A stretch of DNA of 64,000 nt, from NCBI RefSeq assembly GCF_000801105.2, contig NC_079514.1, positions 29,189,075 to 29,253,074 of the forward strand. Direction: 5' to 3'. The notes beneath the pieces were generated by a model. It ran no database searches and was not told the origin of the DNA. It saw nothing but the letters and a program-made list of their open reading frames with translations. Each line of letters begins with the position of its first letter. The stretch's first letter is position 1. This document shows, piece by piece, positions 36,491-47,204 of the stretch. The translations under genes were made by a program, and so were the position numbers. The stretch comes from Raphanus sativus. Taxonomy: Eukaryota > Streptophyta > Magnoliopsida > Brassicales > Brassicaceae.

Positions 36491-37595
36491 TTATAGCACC
36501 GTTTGCAAATTTGTTTGTTATGGTATTATGTGCTCTTGTATATGTTTGATCGAGAAGTTAGGGAATAATTCCTTATATAGCCGAAATTCGTCCATATGGA
36601 TAATAAAAGTTTGCCATCTTCTGATGTCAATACCATCTTAACCAATTAAAAACAGACTGTTGTAAAAACAAACTATATGATCTGTAAGGTCTTCATGCAC
36701 TACACAACCCAAATCATAGCTTCACATTCTATATATGAAGGTGATAAGCTTTGTCAGATATATTAATTGTCCCATCATATGTCGTATAAGTTTATGGTGC
36801 AAAACCAACCTTGACCTGTAAAAAGCTCTTGTTCTCTCTACGCTCCATCAATATAACATTGTTTTCTTCTAAGCTTGTTTCAAATAACTAGAGAGATATC
36901 TCCTCTTTTCGTTTTGTCTCTATAAGTTGTGTTTCAATCCATAGAAATTCCTTTTATTTCTGCTATGCATAAAAGTTTCTGAGGATTATCTTTTTTTTTT
37001 GTAAACATTATCAAACATTTTCCTTCATATATACCACATAATCCAAGAGAATAAATTAAACACACACTATCTTGGTAATATCCAAAATCATGTTGGTATA
37101 GACCGATGATGTTGGAAAAATTCTCGGGCCGGAAGGTACTTGAGATCCCACATATGTAGTGCTGGTGTGATAGAAATCCCTCCCGGGAATTGGCACTCGA
37201 AGGTTGGTGATGGATAATCCTTGACTTCCAAAAGGTTGTGGAGCAAGCACCCTGGGTATATTAAACCCAACACCCAATACTACACTTAAGACGATCTTCA
37301 AAGAAACAAGGCGGTGGAATGAAGAGTTGGTCAAACGGTAATCAGGACGGACGATGTGAAGAGGGAACGAGCATCTGGTTGAATGACATTAAGCCAAGCA
37401 TTTCATAGTGTGAAAAATATTCAACCCCAGATAAAATATATACTTGGCCGAAGGAAAGAAATGAAGCGTGAAGAAATTAGCTGGGAATTAAGTGTAGCAA
37501 ACAGGGGTCAGCTAGAATTGCTAATACCCCATATCAGATAGTTGGACTAGCTGTTTGGAAGCTCAAATCAGATGACACTTTTATTTACAATGACA
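36491..37595. other. Spacer with an uncharacterised minus-strand frame (37056-37334)
   Basis: No recognised gene. A 92-codon minus-strand frame has a hydrophobic N-terminal part (LVSLKIVLSVVLGVGFNIP) and a polar tail. It has no family match and its composition could be chance. Confidence 0.35.
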
Positions 37596-38100
37596 CTAGG
37601 TGTTTTCCAGCACCAAGTGCAAAAATAAAAATTTTAAAATTTTATAAAGTAGTATTAAAATTGAAAATTTAAAAATAAGTTTATATTTCTATTTATACTA
37701 TTATATTATGTAATTATACATTAATGATTATCTATGATTTATTACCATATTCGAAAAACTTACCAAAAATACAAATCGACATTAAATTTAAATGTCCATG
37801 TTATAATTTAAAAAAATATTCTTTTTATAAATGCATAGTATTTTGAAGAATTGTTTTAATAATAAAAATTATATACTTATAAAATATAGCTAAATAATAT
37901 TTCTAAAGTTTAGTTATTATTATATTTCTATTTTTATTATTATATAATTGATTATTATTATATGATGATCTTATTACCATATTTAAAAAAATTACCTAAA
38001 CTATAAATCAACAATAAATGAAAATATCCATGTCATAATTTTCTTCAAGACATGTCATCAATGTAAGTGAGACATGTCATCATTTTTCTTTCAAAATTAA
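37596..38100 (-). mobile_element. Helitron copy 1 of a head-to-tail pair (5'-truncated)
   Basis: On the minus strand the element ends with hairpin GCACTTGGTGC, GGAAAACAC and CTAG (37596-37599) followed by T. Its other end abuts the 3' terminus of the next copy at 38101 with no 5' terminus between them. Shared body words (ATTACCATATT, AAATCAACAnTAAAT, CCATGTCATAATTTT) show the two are the same family. Confidence 0.65.
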
Positions 38101-38751
38101 CTAGGTGTTTTCCTGCACCATGTGCAGTAAGAATTTTTTTAAATCTAACTTATATTTAAAAATAAATTTTATTAAATATTATATATTTTACTATTTTCTT
38201 ACTAGTATTTAATATATATTTGATGTATATGAAATCAATTTGTATAAAACTAATAAAAATGATATAAAATTGTATAATTATAAAAATTTAGCCTAAACAA
38301 TATTTATAAAATTTGTTAATATATAAGAAACTAATAATCTTATAATTAGATATTTAAATTTTTTAAAAATTGTAGAAATTTTTGAAATTTTTAGTAATAC
38401 AAATTGTATAATTATACAAAATAATAATATTTCAAATTTGAAATGTTATTTATGAATATATTTATTTTATAGATGATGTATGAGCTATTACCATATTTTT
38501 AAAAAGGTTACCAAAAAATATCAATATTAAATGTAATATATGAATTATTACCATATTCTAATGAGTTTGCAAAAAAGTATAAATCAACATTAAATTAAAT
38601 TAAGTAAAAGAAAACATTAAATGAAATTATCCATGTCATATTTTTTTGAAAGACACATCATCAATTTTAGTAGCCATGTCATATTTGTTTTGTGAAATTG
38701 ATTGTAAACCGGACATGTGGCAAAATCACTTCGCAAATATAGTCTAGGGGA
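38101..38751 (-). mobile_element. Helitron copy 2 of a head-to-tail pair (651 bp)
   Basis: Minus-strand 5' end TCCCCTAGACTATATTTGCG at 38751. The 3' end has hairpin GCACATGGTGC, GGAAAACAC and CTAG at 38101-38104, followed by T. A second 5' terminus of the same family (TCCCCTAGTCTATATTTGAG) lies at 38799, 48 bases further right. Confidence 0.75.
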
Positions 38752-38799
38752 TATGGTGATGACACATGGCAAATCAATTCTCAAATATAGACTAGGGGA
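38752..38799 (-). mobile_element. Additional Helitron 5' terminus
   Basis: TCCCCTAGTCTATATTTGAG, then TGATTTGCCATGTGTCATC, read on the minus strand. It probably belongs to an outer element whose 3' end is the hairpin at 37596, with copy 2 inserted or generated by end-bypass. Confidence 0.6.
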
Positions 38800-39688
38800 T
38801 GCCACTGAATTAATTAAATGAACCTATATTTAAGTAATCGTTCTCTTTTCCTATTGATTAAAAAATTTCCTAAATTATTTTGAGCTTAATTTCCGTGTTT
38901 AATATATTCCCTAAAATAAATGAGCTGATTTTTAGGAATATTCATATTTAAAATCGATTCTAACAATATTAAACTTAGATAACATTACCGTTAATTATTT
39001 TGAACAAAATTCAAGTTTAAATTCGATATTAAAATGTATTATGAATATTCCTTAAATATATGTTTAACTTACCATTAATTATTTTGAACAATAAAATCTA
39101 TATATGCTAAGATTTTAAAATATTTAAACTACTTATAGAACAAGATGAAATATTTGTAACTGGATATTATTTATATATAATTAAATCTCACCTAAGATTA
39201 TATATTTTTCAAGAAATTCTAAAATAAATGTTTAACCATTTTAGTTGCTATTAATTATTTTCAACAAGAAAATTTAATACTGAAATTCAAATATCTTTGA
39301 ATTACTTGTAAAACAATGTTTAATGTTTATAACCAAATATTTGTTTTCTAACATATCTAAATCTTACCAAAATATCCATATCTGATCAAAATATTTATTC
39401 TTTTTATATTTGGCAAACAATTTCATGTTACAAGAAGTATTACTCAAACTATCAATAGGTCAACATTAATTTGTCAAATGTTTAATAACGGGTACGGGTC
39501 ACTATTTTTACAGCATATAAACTATTTTATTGTTATGTTTATAAAAATTTAGAAATATGATAAATATTCAAAAATATAAACCGATAGATATTTAAATAAT
39601 ATTCATTTATATAAAAAATGAAAATAAGTATCCATCCGGTGGGACGGATCCAGCTTTAGTAAATATCATTATACTAACTTAACTTATA
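38800..39688. other. AT-rich gene-free stretch
   Basis: No gene. Near 39638-39660 a degenerate Helitron-like 3' hairpin (ATCCATCCGGTGGGACGGAT followed by CTTTAGT) is visible on the plus strand. Confidence 0.4.
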
Positions 39689-39716
39689 CTAGATTAGGAC
39701 CCGCCCTAAAGGGCGG
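39689..39716 (-). mobile_element. Helitron 3' terminus
   Basis: The minus strand reads CCGCCCTTTAGGGCGG, then a short spacer and CTAG (39689-39692) followed by T. The 5' end to the right was not found before the amidotransferase gene. Confidence 0.65.
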
Positions 39717-41152
39717 AAATTGATTTGTCAAATTTCAATTAATAATATATGGTATATATAATATGTGTATATAATATTATATATATTTTGTGTAACATTT
39801 ATATATATACATATTAGACATATATATAATATTTTATTAAATATATATAGAATTTAATAGTGTTATAATTTGTGTTGTATTTGTTATTAGTTTGTATTTA
39901 ATCTTCTTTCATTTTTAGTATAATAATTTGCTTTGTCACACCTTTTACCTTTTAACTTATACACATAGTTATGCTATTTTTCAAAAAAAAACTTATACAC
40001 ATAGTCTCGTAAAATGTAATATATAAAAAACATATTTAAAAAATCTATTGACCATATGCCACCATTATTTGGTTGTTTGAACAAAAAAAATCATGTTCTT
40101 GCATAACTGTGTATGTTGTGATATGATGTAGGTGAAGAGTAAATATATGGAAGTAAAGTTAGTGATACGAACATGAGCTTATGTTGGTCTATGCCACAAT
40201 TATTTGGTTTTTGGAAGATCAATGAGCATAAGCATACACGGTCTTTGTATGCTTACGTTGTAAATGGATCGGATATTTTTTCTCTTATGTCTTGAATGAT
40301 ATGGAACTCGTTGATTTAAGAGTGGTTCGGTTTTATATGATCTAATTATATTAAGAGATTAACCAAAAATATTATAAAAGTGTTACTGGTTAGGTTTAAC
40401 TAATCTATGTTGGTTAAGATTTGGTTTAATTTAAATTGGTAAGTTGCATTGTATAGGAGGCATGATATATTCTAGCAACAACTATGAAAGAGTCCAAAAT
40501 TTAAATGAGAACTTCAAATAGTAGATAATCCCTAAATTAATAGATTAGATTATAAACATTAAATATCAGATTACAGTATTCCAACAACAATGTATACTTT
40601 TAAGTGGCACAAAATTGTGGAACAGAGCTTCATAATTACGTTGAGACATTATTAGTGAAGTGGGACACCACGTGAAATTAATTACATATGGAAACCCAAG
40701 AAAATTTAGATTTGAACTGAGGAAGTTGTTAACCAGCCACAACTTACTTGATTTCTGATCATTTCCATTTTCATTTTACCTCAAATTTATATTTATTCAC
40801 TGATTCAAATATTGATTTTCCTTTTCTAAAATTTAGGATATAATCCATTTCAAGCGACGCTAGTCATCAACTTTTAATACCCTGTTTCCTACTGTATTTC
40901 CTTCGACGTCCAACTAACACAAAAAAAAATTTATATATATTTATTTCAAAACTTATTATAGTTAACAAAATAAAAATAAAAAAATAAATGATGAAATGCA
41001 TTTCTTTTCACTATAAATTCACGTTTTCCCTTTCATTCTCGTCACAATAAACTCCAATAAACTCTTTTCTGTTTCTTCTCACGTCACATCTGATCTCAAA
41101 GAAACAATATTTTCTCCTGAATCTCTCAACTTTCTTTTTCTTGTCTGAATAA
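39717..41152. other. Upstream region of the amidotransferase gene
   Basis: AT-rich to about 40850, then less so. The last 200 bases (TTTCTTTTCACTATAAATTCACG at about 41000) hold the likely promoter, with a TATA-like CTATAAATT about 140 bases before the ATG. No other gene. Confidence 0.5.
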
Positions 41153-43169
41153 ATGGAGAATCTGTCTCGAGTCCTCCCTCGTGTCCTCGTCGTCTCTAGA
41201 CGCACCGTTCGTAAAAACAAATTCGTCGACTTCGTTGGTTCTTCTCTAACCTCTCTGTTTTGTTGCATGCATGGTTCTGTTTTGTGATTTAAAAATCAAA
41301 AGTTTTGAATGTATGTTTTCGTGGGTTCTCTCTGTTTTCTTCTATAAATGTTTCTTTAGATAATGATAACCGTTAGTTTTTATTTTCAGGTGAATATCAT
41401 CTTGATTTGATAGTTCGTTACGGATGTGTACCGGTGATTGTTCCACGAGTCACTGGTGTTCACATGTTGCTTGAGAGCTTCAAGCCAATCCATGGAGTTC
41501 TTCTTTGTGAAGGAGAAGATATTGATCCTTCTCTTTATGAATCTGAAATCTCTTCTCTTTCACCTGAAGAGCTAAAAGAGATTAGAGAAACACATGCGAG
41601 TGATACATCCATTGACAAAGAGAAAGATTCCATTGAGTTAGCTCTTGCTAAGCTCTGTCTCGAACAGAATATTCCTTACTTAGGAATTTGCAGAGGATCG
41701 CAAGTAATATCTATGTCTCTGTTTTGGAAGTTTATGTGTTTTCTAGCTTTCTCTAGGATTAAATTTTTAATGATGGATGATAACATTTTTCGCAGATTTT
41801 GAATGTTGCATGTGGAGGGACTCTTTATCTTGATTTAGAGAAAGAGCTTACGAATAAGTTACCGGAAGAGCGTAGAACGAAGCATATAGATTATGATAAT
41901 TATGATGAGCATAGACATGTTGTGAGGATTGTTGAGAACAGTCCACTTCATTCTTGGTTTAAAGATTCGTTGGATGGAGAAAATATGGAGATTTTGGTTA
42001 ATAGTTACCATCATCAAGGTGTCAAGAGGTTGGCACAGAGGTTTGTGCCAATGGCGTTTGCTTCTGATGGATTGATGGAAGGCTTTTACGATCCGGATGC
42101 GTATAATCCTGAAGAAGGGAAGTTTATAATGGGTTTGCAGTTTCATCCTGAAAGAATGAGATCAAATGATCTTGATGAGTTTGATTATCCTGGTTGTCCT
42201 GCAGCATATCAGGTTTGTGTTCTTGAAAATTAATTTATACACTAATTGTGTCATTAAAAGAAACTTGTGAGTTGAGATTTTTTTATAAGGTGTTTTTATG
42301 ATTTTGATTTAGGAATTTGCAAAGGCGGTGATTGCGTATCAGAAGAAGTTGAATAGCTCAATGTCTCTTCCAAAGACGTTGGTACTTGACGGAGATATGG
42401 AGAGTAAAAGAATGATACTTGTTCGATGTTTCTCACTTGCGAGGTATATGTATATTAAAGGAGCACCTGGGAAGAACCCGTCAAAAGTATCAGAGCTCGA
42501 AGTTGGAGCCGAATTTCTTGAGGTCAAGATTGCCAAATCTCTCTGCTTAACTTTAAGTCAAATATTGATGCAAAAGGCAAATTGGTTTAGAGAGTACTTC
42601 TTTGGCCTCTCGCAGTCCTAAAGGGTCACATAGTAAAAGTTGTCTTTTTAAAATACGACTATGCATTTCAGTGGGGGTTAGGTAATGCCTATGGTTGTTG
42701 TGTGAGCCAAAGGGATCCCGAACCGGGCCAGCTTGTTTTATAACGCAATTCCAAACACTCTTATCTGGTTATGATTTCGGCGTTTGACACAAACATGCAT
42801 GCGGACCTCAATAACTCTTTATTTCTTGACAATTTTTTGTTATCAATGTATGGATTTATCTCCCTTTACCGAATTAAATAATGTTTTGGTGTATGGTGTG
42901 CGCTGTTGTAGTCAAACACGGCGCTAAGCACGGAGCAAGAGACGAGGCTGAAGGAGATGGGAGCGACGGTGAGAAACGGAGGATCATATATGAAAAAGTT
43001 GAAAGTAGACGAGGAGAAGCACAGGATAGTGAGGAATATGATGAACAAAATGAACATAGAGCAACTCTCAGAGCTTATGTCCTTTTATCATTTGATGGGG
43101 AATATCTGTGGAGAAGTCTTGGAGCAAAGGCTTCGTGGTAATGTTGATAAATGCTTCAAGGATATGTGA
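41153..43169 (+). CDS. Class I glutamine amidotransferase-like protein (AT5G38200 type)
   Basis: Five exons with GT-AG borders: 41153-41237, 41390-41703, 41796-42212, 42313-42522 and 42912-43169, giving 427 residues. It opens [20 protein letters not shown]. Exon 2 carries [15 protein letters not shown] and the nucleophile elbow GICRGSQ (Cys129). Exon 3 carries [22 protein letters not shown] and LQFHPE (His250, Glu252), completing a Cys-His-Glu triad of the peptidase C26/GATase1 fold. Exon 5 encodes a helical tail ([32 protein letters not shown]) typical of this plant subfamily. Reading on past 42522 gives a spurious end; the fifth exon restores the family tail. The natural substrate is not known to me. 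It lies between LTP and LRK10-like genes, as in Arabidopsis. All catalytic residues are present. Confidence 0.92.
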
Positions 43170-43259
43170 ATGTTTACATGAAAGGCAGAGCATGCTTTCA
43201 GAAATAAGGCGACTTTGTGAATTTGCCAACAAATTTGGTTTTGTAAATTTACTAGTAAT

Positions 43260-43527
43260 GCAAACACAATGACGATCTAAACGTTTTGTGACACTACCAC
43301 CTTTATCATGAATGGGATTAAAAACACCAGCAACATGTATTATGAAGGGCACTGACGTCCCGATAAATTTGGTGGCCCAAAGCATATTTATATTAAAAAA
43401 TGGTAAATCCGGAAAGAGAATGTGAAAGTTCCGGTGATCACGCACTGTGATAATCTAAGTGTAGATGGATTCGAACTCAGGTCCTTTAGGATCTATGGAA
43501 CGCTATGCTACCACCCGACCACAGACA
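43260..43527 (-). mobile_element. tRNA-derived SINE
   Basis: Minus strand. A box A-like TGGTCGGGTGGTAGCAT (43521-43505) and box B GTTCGAATCC (43476-43467) are spaced about as in a tRNA-like head. They are followed by unrelated sequence towards 43260. It lies just 3' of the amidotransferase gene. The 3' end is not sharply defined. Confidence 0.65.
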
Positions 43528-44044
43528 CGTGGTTTTTATATAATATTATTTATATTTACTTGTAAAATATATTTATATACATATATATACAATATTTTCT
43601 TCTGAATATATATACAATATTTTCTTCTGAATATATATATATATATATATGTATTACTTTAGTTTGGTTGTATATAAAAAATTCAGATGACCATAGATTA
43701 TTAGTAGATATTTCATCTACAATATTTAGAATGTTAAAAAATAAAAAATAGTAGTTTGTTTGAATAATTATTACTTGTTTATCTTAAGTAACACAAAAAT
43801 AAAAAATAACACATGTGAAAAAAAAAAATTTTAACATTACAAAGTTCAACATAAACCATAATATTGAAGATTCAAGAATTTACCTAAAACAAGAAGTCAA
43901 TATAATGTCTTTTAACCATTTAAGAAAATGTGGCCTAAAAAATCTAATTATAAAATCAGTTACCTAAAAAACTTGTTAGAAATTTTGTGGCCTAAAGCTT
44001 TAGCTTTACTAGGAAGGGTCATTCACTAGAAAAATAACAAAGAA
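43528..44044. other. AT-rich gene-free stretch
   Basis: It contains a duplicated ATATACAATATTTTCTTCTG (about 43584 and 43609) and a (TA)n run near 43630-43650. No gene. Confidence 0.45.
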
Positions 44045-44940
44045 CTAGAGCTTGATCCGTGCGACCGCACGGATGTTTATTTAATGATTTATTTATATCA
44101 TATATTTTGTTATTATATCGTATTATATATTCTATATTAGATGTGTGTTAGAGTACTTATGTAACTATACAAAAAATTGGACGTACATATATATTAATAT
44201 ACTATGCTGGATCAAAGTTATATTGATATTTTTCATATTTATGATTGAAATGTATTATTAATATATTATAAGTTTGGATCAAACTAAAAATGAATTACAA
44301 ATATTCTAAAAACCCAATTGGATAAGATATAATTTGACCCGTATATTTTAACAAAATCATGGCAATAAAATTAATTTTATTTTAAAACATGAAGCTGATA
44401 TCGCTGGAACATTCCTTTTTATAAAAACATTTGATGATAATATTCCAAAAAATTATAATTAATTAGGAAGTTTAAAACACAAGTGAATCAGCCTACTATA
44501 TATACAAAATACTTTTTTCGTAAGTTATAGTAGTAATCATTAATTTGTTTATATATGGTAATGTATACATATTATAACACCAAAAACGTGGAAGCTAATT
44601 TTTAAAAATAAATTACATAGTTTAGGTTGTTTCCATAGTTCGTTAATATTTGTTTCAATAGTTTTTGAATATAGATGTATTTAAGTTGATTTAATTACAT
44701 TTGACTAAAATTTATTTAAGAAAAACACATTAATCTAATTAGAAAAGACAAGTATTAAAATAGGACATTTAATTTAATTATATTTAACTCAAATTCATTT
44801 AAGAAAAATACATTAATCTAACTGAAAAGACAAGCATTAAAATAGGAAAATTTAATTTAATTTTCAGTGGCATTGAAGTGTAATTAAATTTGAAAACTAA
44901 GGGTATTTTTATATGTGTACTTCTGTTTTAATAAAGTAGA
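44045..44940 (-). mobile_element. Non-autonomous Helitron (896 bp)
   Basis: Minus-strand 5' end TCTACTTTATTAAAACAGAA at 44940. The 3' end has hairpin CATCCGTGCGGTCGCACGGAT, then CTAG at 44045-44048 followed by T. The 5' end closely matches that of the Helitron at 14051, so they are the same family. No coding capacity. Confidence 0.85.
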
Positions 44941-45484
44941 TGAAAAAAAGGATGAGAAGAGGAAAAAGGAAAAAAAGAGACATTTCTTCCGGGAGAGATT
45001 CTGGTTTTTATTTAAGAAACTCTTTTACATTTGTCATTTTCCTATTATCAAATATTTTTTAATGCTCTACTTAGGGTCTCACTGGTTCAAACGCAGATGT
45101 TATAGATGCAGAAGTTTGCGGATACAAATGGTTACAGTTTCTACCATTATTAAACATTTTAGGTGCTTGGTATAATGCTTGAAAATTGTTGGGTTTCCAA
45201 ATCATTTTTTGACTGGTTTATCCACACAAAAATGCAAAAAATAATTAATAAAAATTATTTAATAGAAAAAAATAATTATAAGAAATTATAGTTAAAATGG
45301 TAATTATAAAATCTAATAACATAATAAAAAAAATAATAACTAAAAACAAATAAATTTTTGACATGATTATTGTTTCATTCATTCTAATGATCACCAAAAC
45401 ATACACATCATATAATGGTGATTCAATGAAAAAGAAGGAGGTAGAAGGCGGTTTGACAGTTCTTTCCTCCCCTTTAAACAAATG
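44941..45484. other. AT-rich gene-free stretch
   Basis: Spacer between the Helitron and the LINE fragment. No domain-bearing frame on either strand. Confidence 0.4.
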
Positions 45485-46045
45485 ATGATCGACTGTGGCA
45501 TATGCTGGAATATCCTTGTTTTGGCAATCTAATATCTTGGGTGGAAAAGAGAGAACAAACAAAATTGAAATGTCGTCTTGGTCGAGCATTAGGTAATGAA
45601 AATCGGCATGAAAAATTTCCTCATTCATCTGTTACATATCTACATATATGGAACTCGGATTATCGTCCAATTCTAGCTAATATCATGATTAAACCATTTC
45701 GAGCAAAGAAAATTTTTTTTGATAAAAACTAGTTAGATAGTGAGAAAATAAGACAAGTGCTACAAGATGGGTAGATTTCTCCTGAGTTACCACCGGATGC
45801 GAATATTATGGCTCACATTGTTAGTTGTCGAACGGCACTAAGCTAATGTAGAAGACATAACAATATGAACTTGGAATCAAGTAGAGGAGCTGAACAAAAA
45901 ATTTGATGCCATGTATGCGGATGACAATGTTACAACTGAGGAGATCTCAACTGCCTTGAAAGATCTTTTAGAAGCTCTTAAGGCGGAGGAATTGCCTTGG
46001 AAGCAAAAAAGTAGGATTCTTTGGTTGAGAGAGGTGATTGATATA
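45485..46045 (+). mobile_element. LINE fragment: end of endonuclease and linker to reverse transcriptase
   Basis: Frames read FPHSSVTYL, NSDYRPILANIMIKPFRAK (an SDHRP-type endonuclease motif), PPDANIMAHIVSCRTALS and EISTALKDL, broken by stops and frameshifts. This matches the start of the ORF2 of plant L1-type LINEs. The continuation (reverse transcriptase) lies at 47205, so about 1.15 kb of other sequence has been inserted or rearranged between them. Confidence 0.8.
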
Positions 46046-46049
46046 CCAT

Positions 46050-47170
46050 AGATTTTATCACATTTAGACCATGATATATGTGCTTTATTGACTCTATTAT
46101 ATGGGTTTGGAGTATGTTTTAGAGTGTTTTCAGGTTCATGTACGATTCGGAGAACTTTGGTGATTATAGTGCTTTTTGAGGTGCACAACTGCACAAATGC
46201 GTCAGATGTTTATCCTAAACCCGAACCATATATCCAAAACCCAAATTCTAAACCCTAAATTCAAACCTATACCCTAAACCAATCTTATATCCTATACCCT
46301 AAACCCAAATCCTATACCCTAAACCCAAACCATATACCCAAGCCCAAATTTTATACCCTAAACCCAAATCGTAAATCCTAAATCCAAATCTTTAAGTTTA
46401 GGGTTTGAGTTTAAGATTTAGAATTTAGGTTTAAGGTATACGGTTTGAGTTTAGGGTATAGGATTTGGGTTAAGGGTATATGATATAGGATGAATTTAGG
46501 GTATAGGGTTTGGATTTAGGGGTTATGGTTTGGGTTTAAGGTTTAGAATTTGAGTTTAGGGTAATGGTTTGGGTTTTGGGTATAAGATTTGGATTTAAGG
46601 TATATATTTGGGTTTAGAACTTAAGGTTTAGGGTTTAGAGTTTAGTTAGCGTCAATAAAATTGACATTATTTTTTTTAAATATCTTTTAAATAATTTAAT
46701 ATTTTTATTTAATTATCTACATGACACTTTGATTGGTTTTAAGGGGAGTGGTGAATTTAAAGGTTCACCATATGGGGTGAACCTAAGTATTGTCCTTACT
46801 GTATTATTAAATCACTAGCCTAGCTCAATCGCGACTGTTGAGTTTATTGTGTGTCCACGCTTTTTGTGGATTCAATCCCAAAGTACTACAACTGAACTTT
46901 TTATTTGAGAGAGTAAAGTCACTCTTTATGGTAATTCGAGTGATATTAAATTTGGCGTTGTTGCCAAGGAGAATTGGATCACCATAAAACTCAATTTGTT
47001 AATTAGGTTTTTTTCTAGGTTTTTATATTTAATTTACTTAGCTAAAAAAATTCTTGTGTTTCAGGTGCATACATATGAGTGCCAAAAAAAACGAGGGAAT
47101 GGGGTTGTTACTAGTAGAGCCACTAGATTTAGAACGTGTGATCCATAAGTCTAAAGAGGTAGTCAACACA
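46050..47170 (+). mobile_element. Gypsy LTR-retrotransposon remnant with primer-binding site
   Basis: Near 46952 the sequence TGGCGTTGTTGCCAAGGA resembles the TGGCGCCGTTGCC primer-binding site of plant Gypsy/Athila-type elements. It is preceded by LTR-like sequence (CCCAAAGTACTACAACTGAA) and followed by a leader and a gag-like start near 47074 (MSAKKN). It ends about 47170 against the LINE. No pol domain. The left limit is uncertain because of the palindrome at 46205-46650. Confidence 0.55.
46205..46650. repeat. Large imperfect palindrome of telomere-like CCCTAAA/TTTAGGG motifs
   Basis: The left half (46205-46385) consists of ACCCTAAACCCAAA(n)CCTATA words. The right half (46390-46650) consists of the complementary TTTAGGGTATAGG/GGTTTGGGTTTAG words. 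Together they form a roughly 220-bp-armed inverted repeat. Motifs are degenerate telomeric repeats separated by TATA-type spacers. Confidence 0.85.
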
Positions 47171-47204
47171 CTTTAAGCAGCGATCAATAGCATAGAAATC
47201 CAAC

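Noticed and set aside
37056..37334. 92-codon minus-strand frame with a hydrophobic start
   Set aside because: There is no family match, promoter or exon structure; kept only as a note in the spacer entry.
42523..42621. Amidotransferase ending [13 protein letters not shown] after exon 4
   Set aside because: This reads into intron 4; the GT at 42523 and the exon at 42912-43169 restore the family C-terminus.
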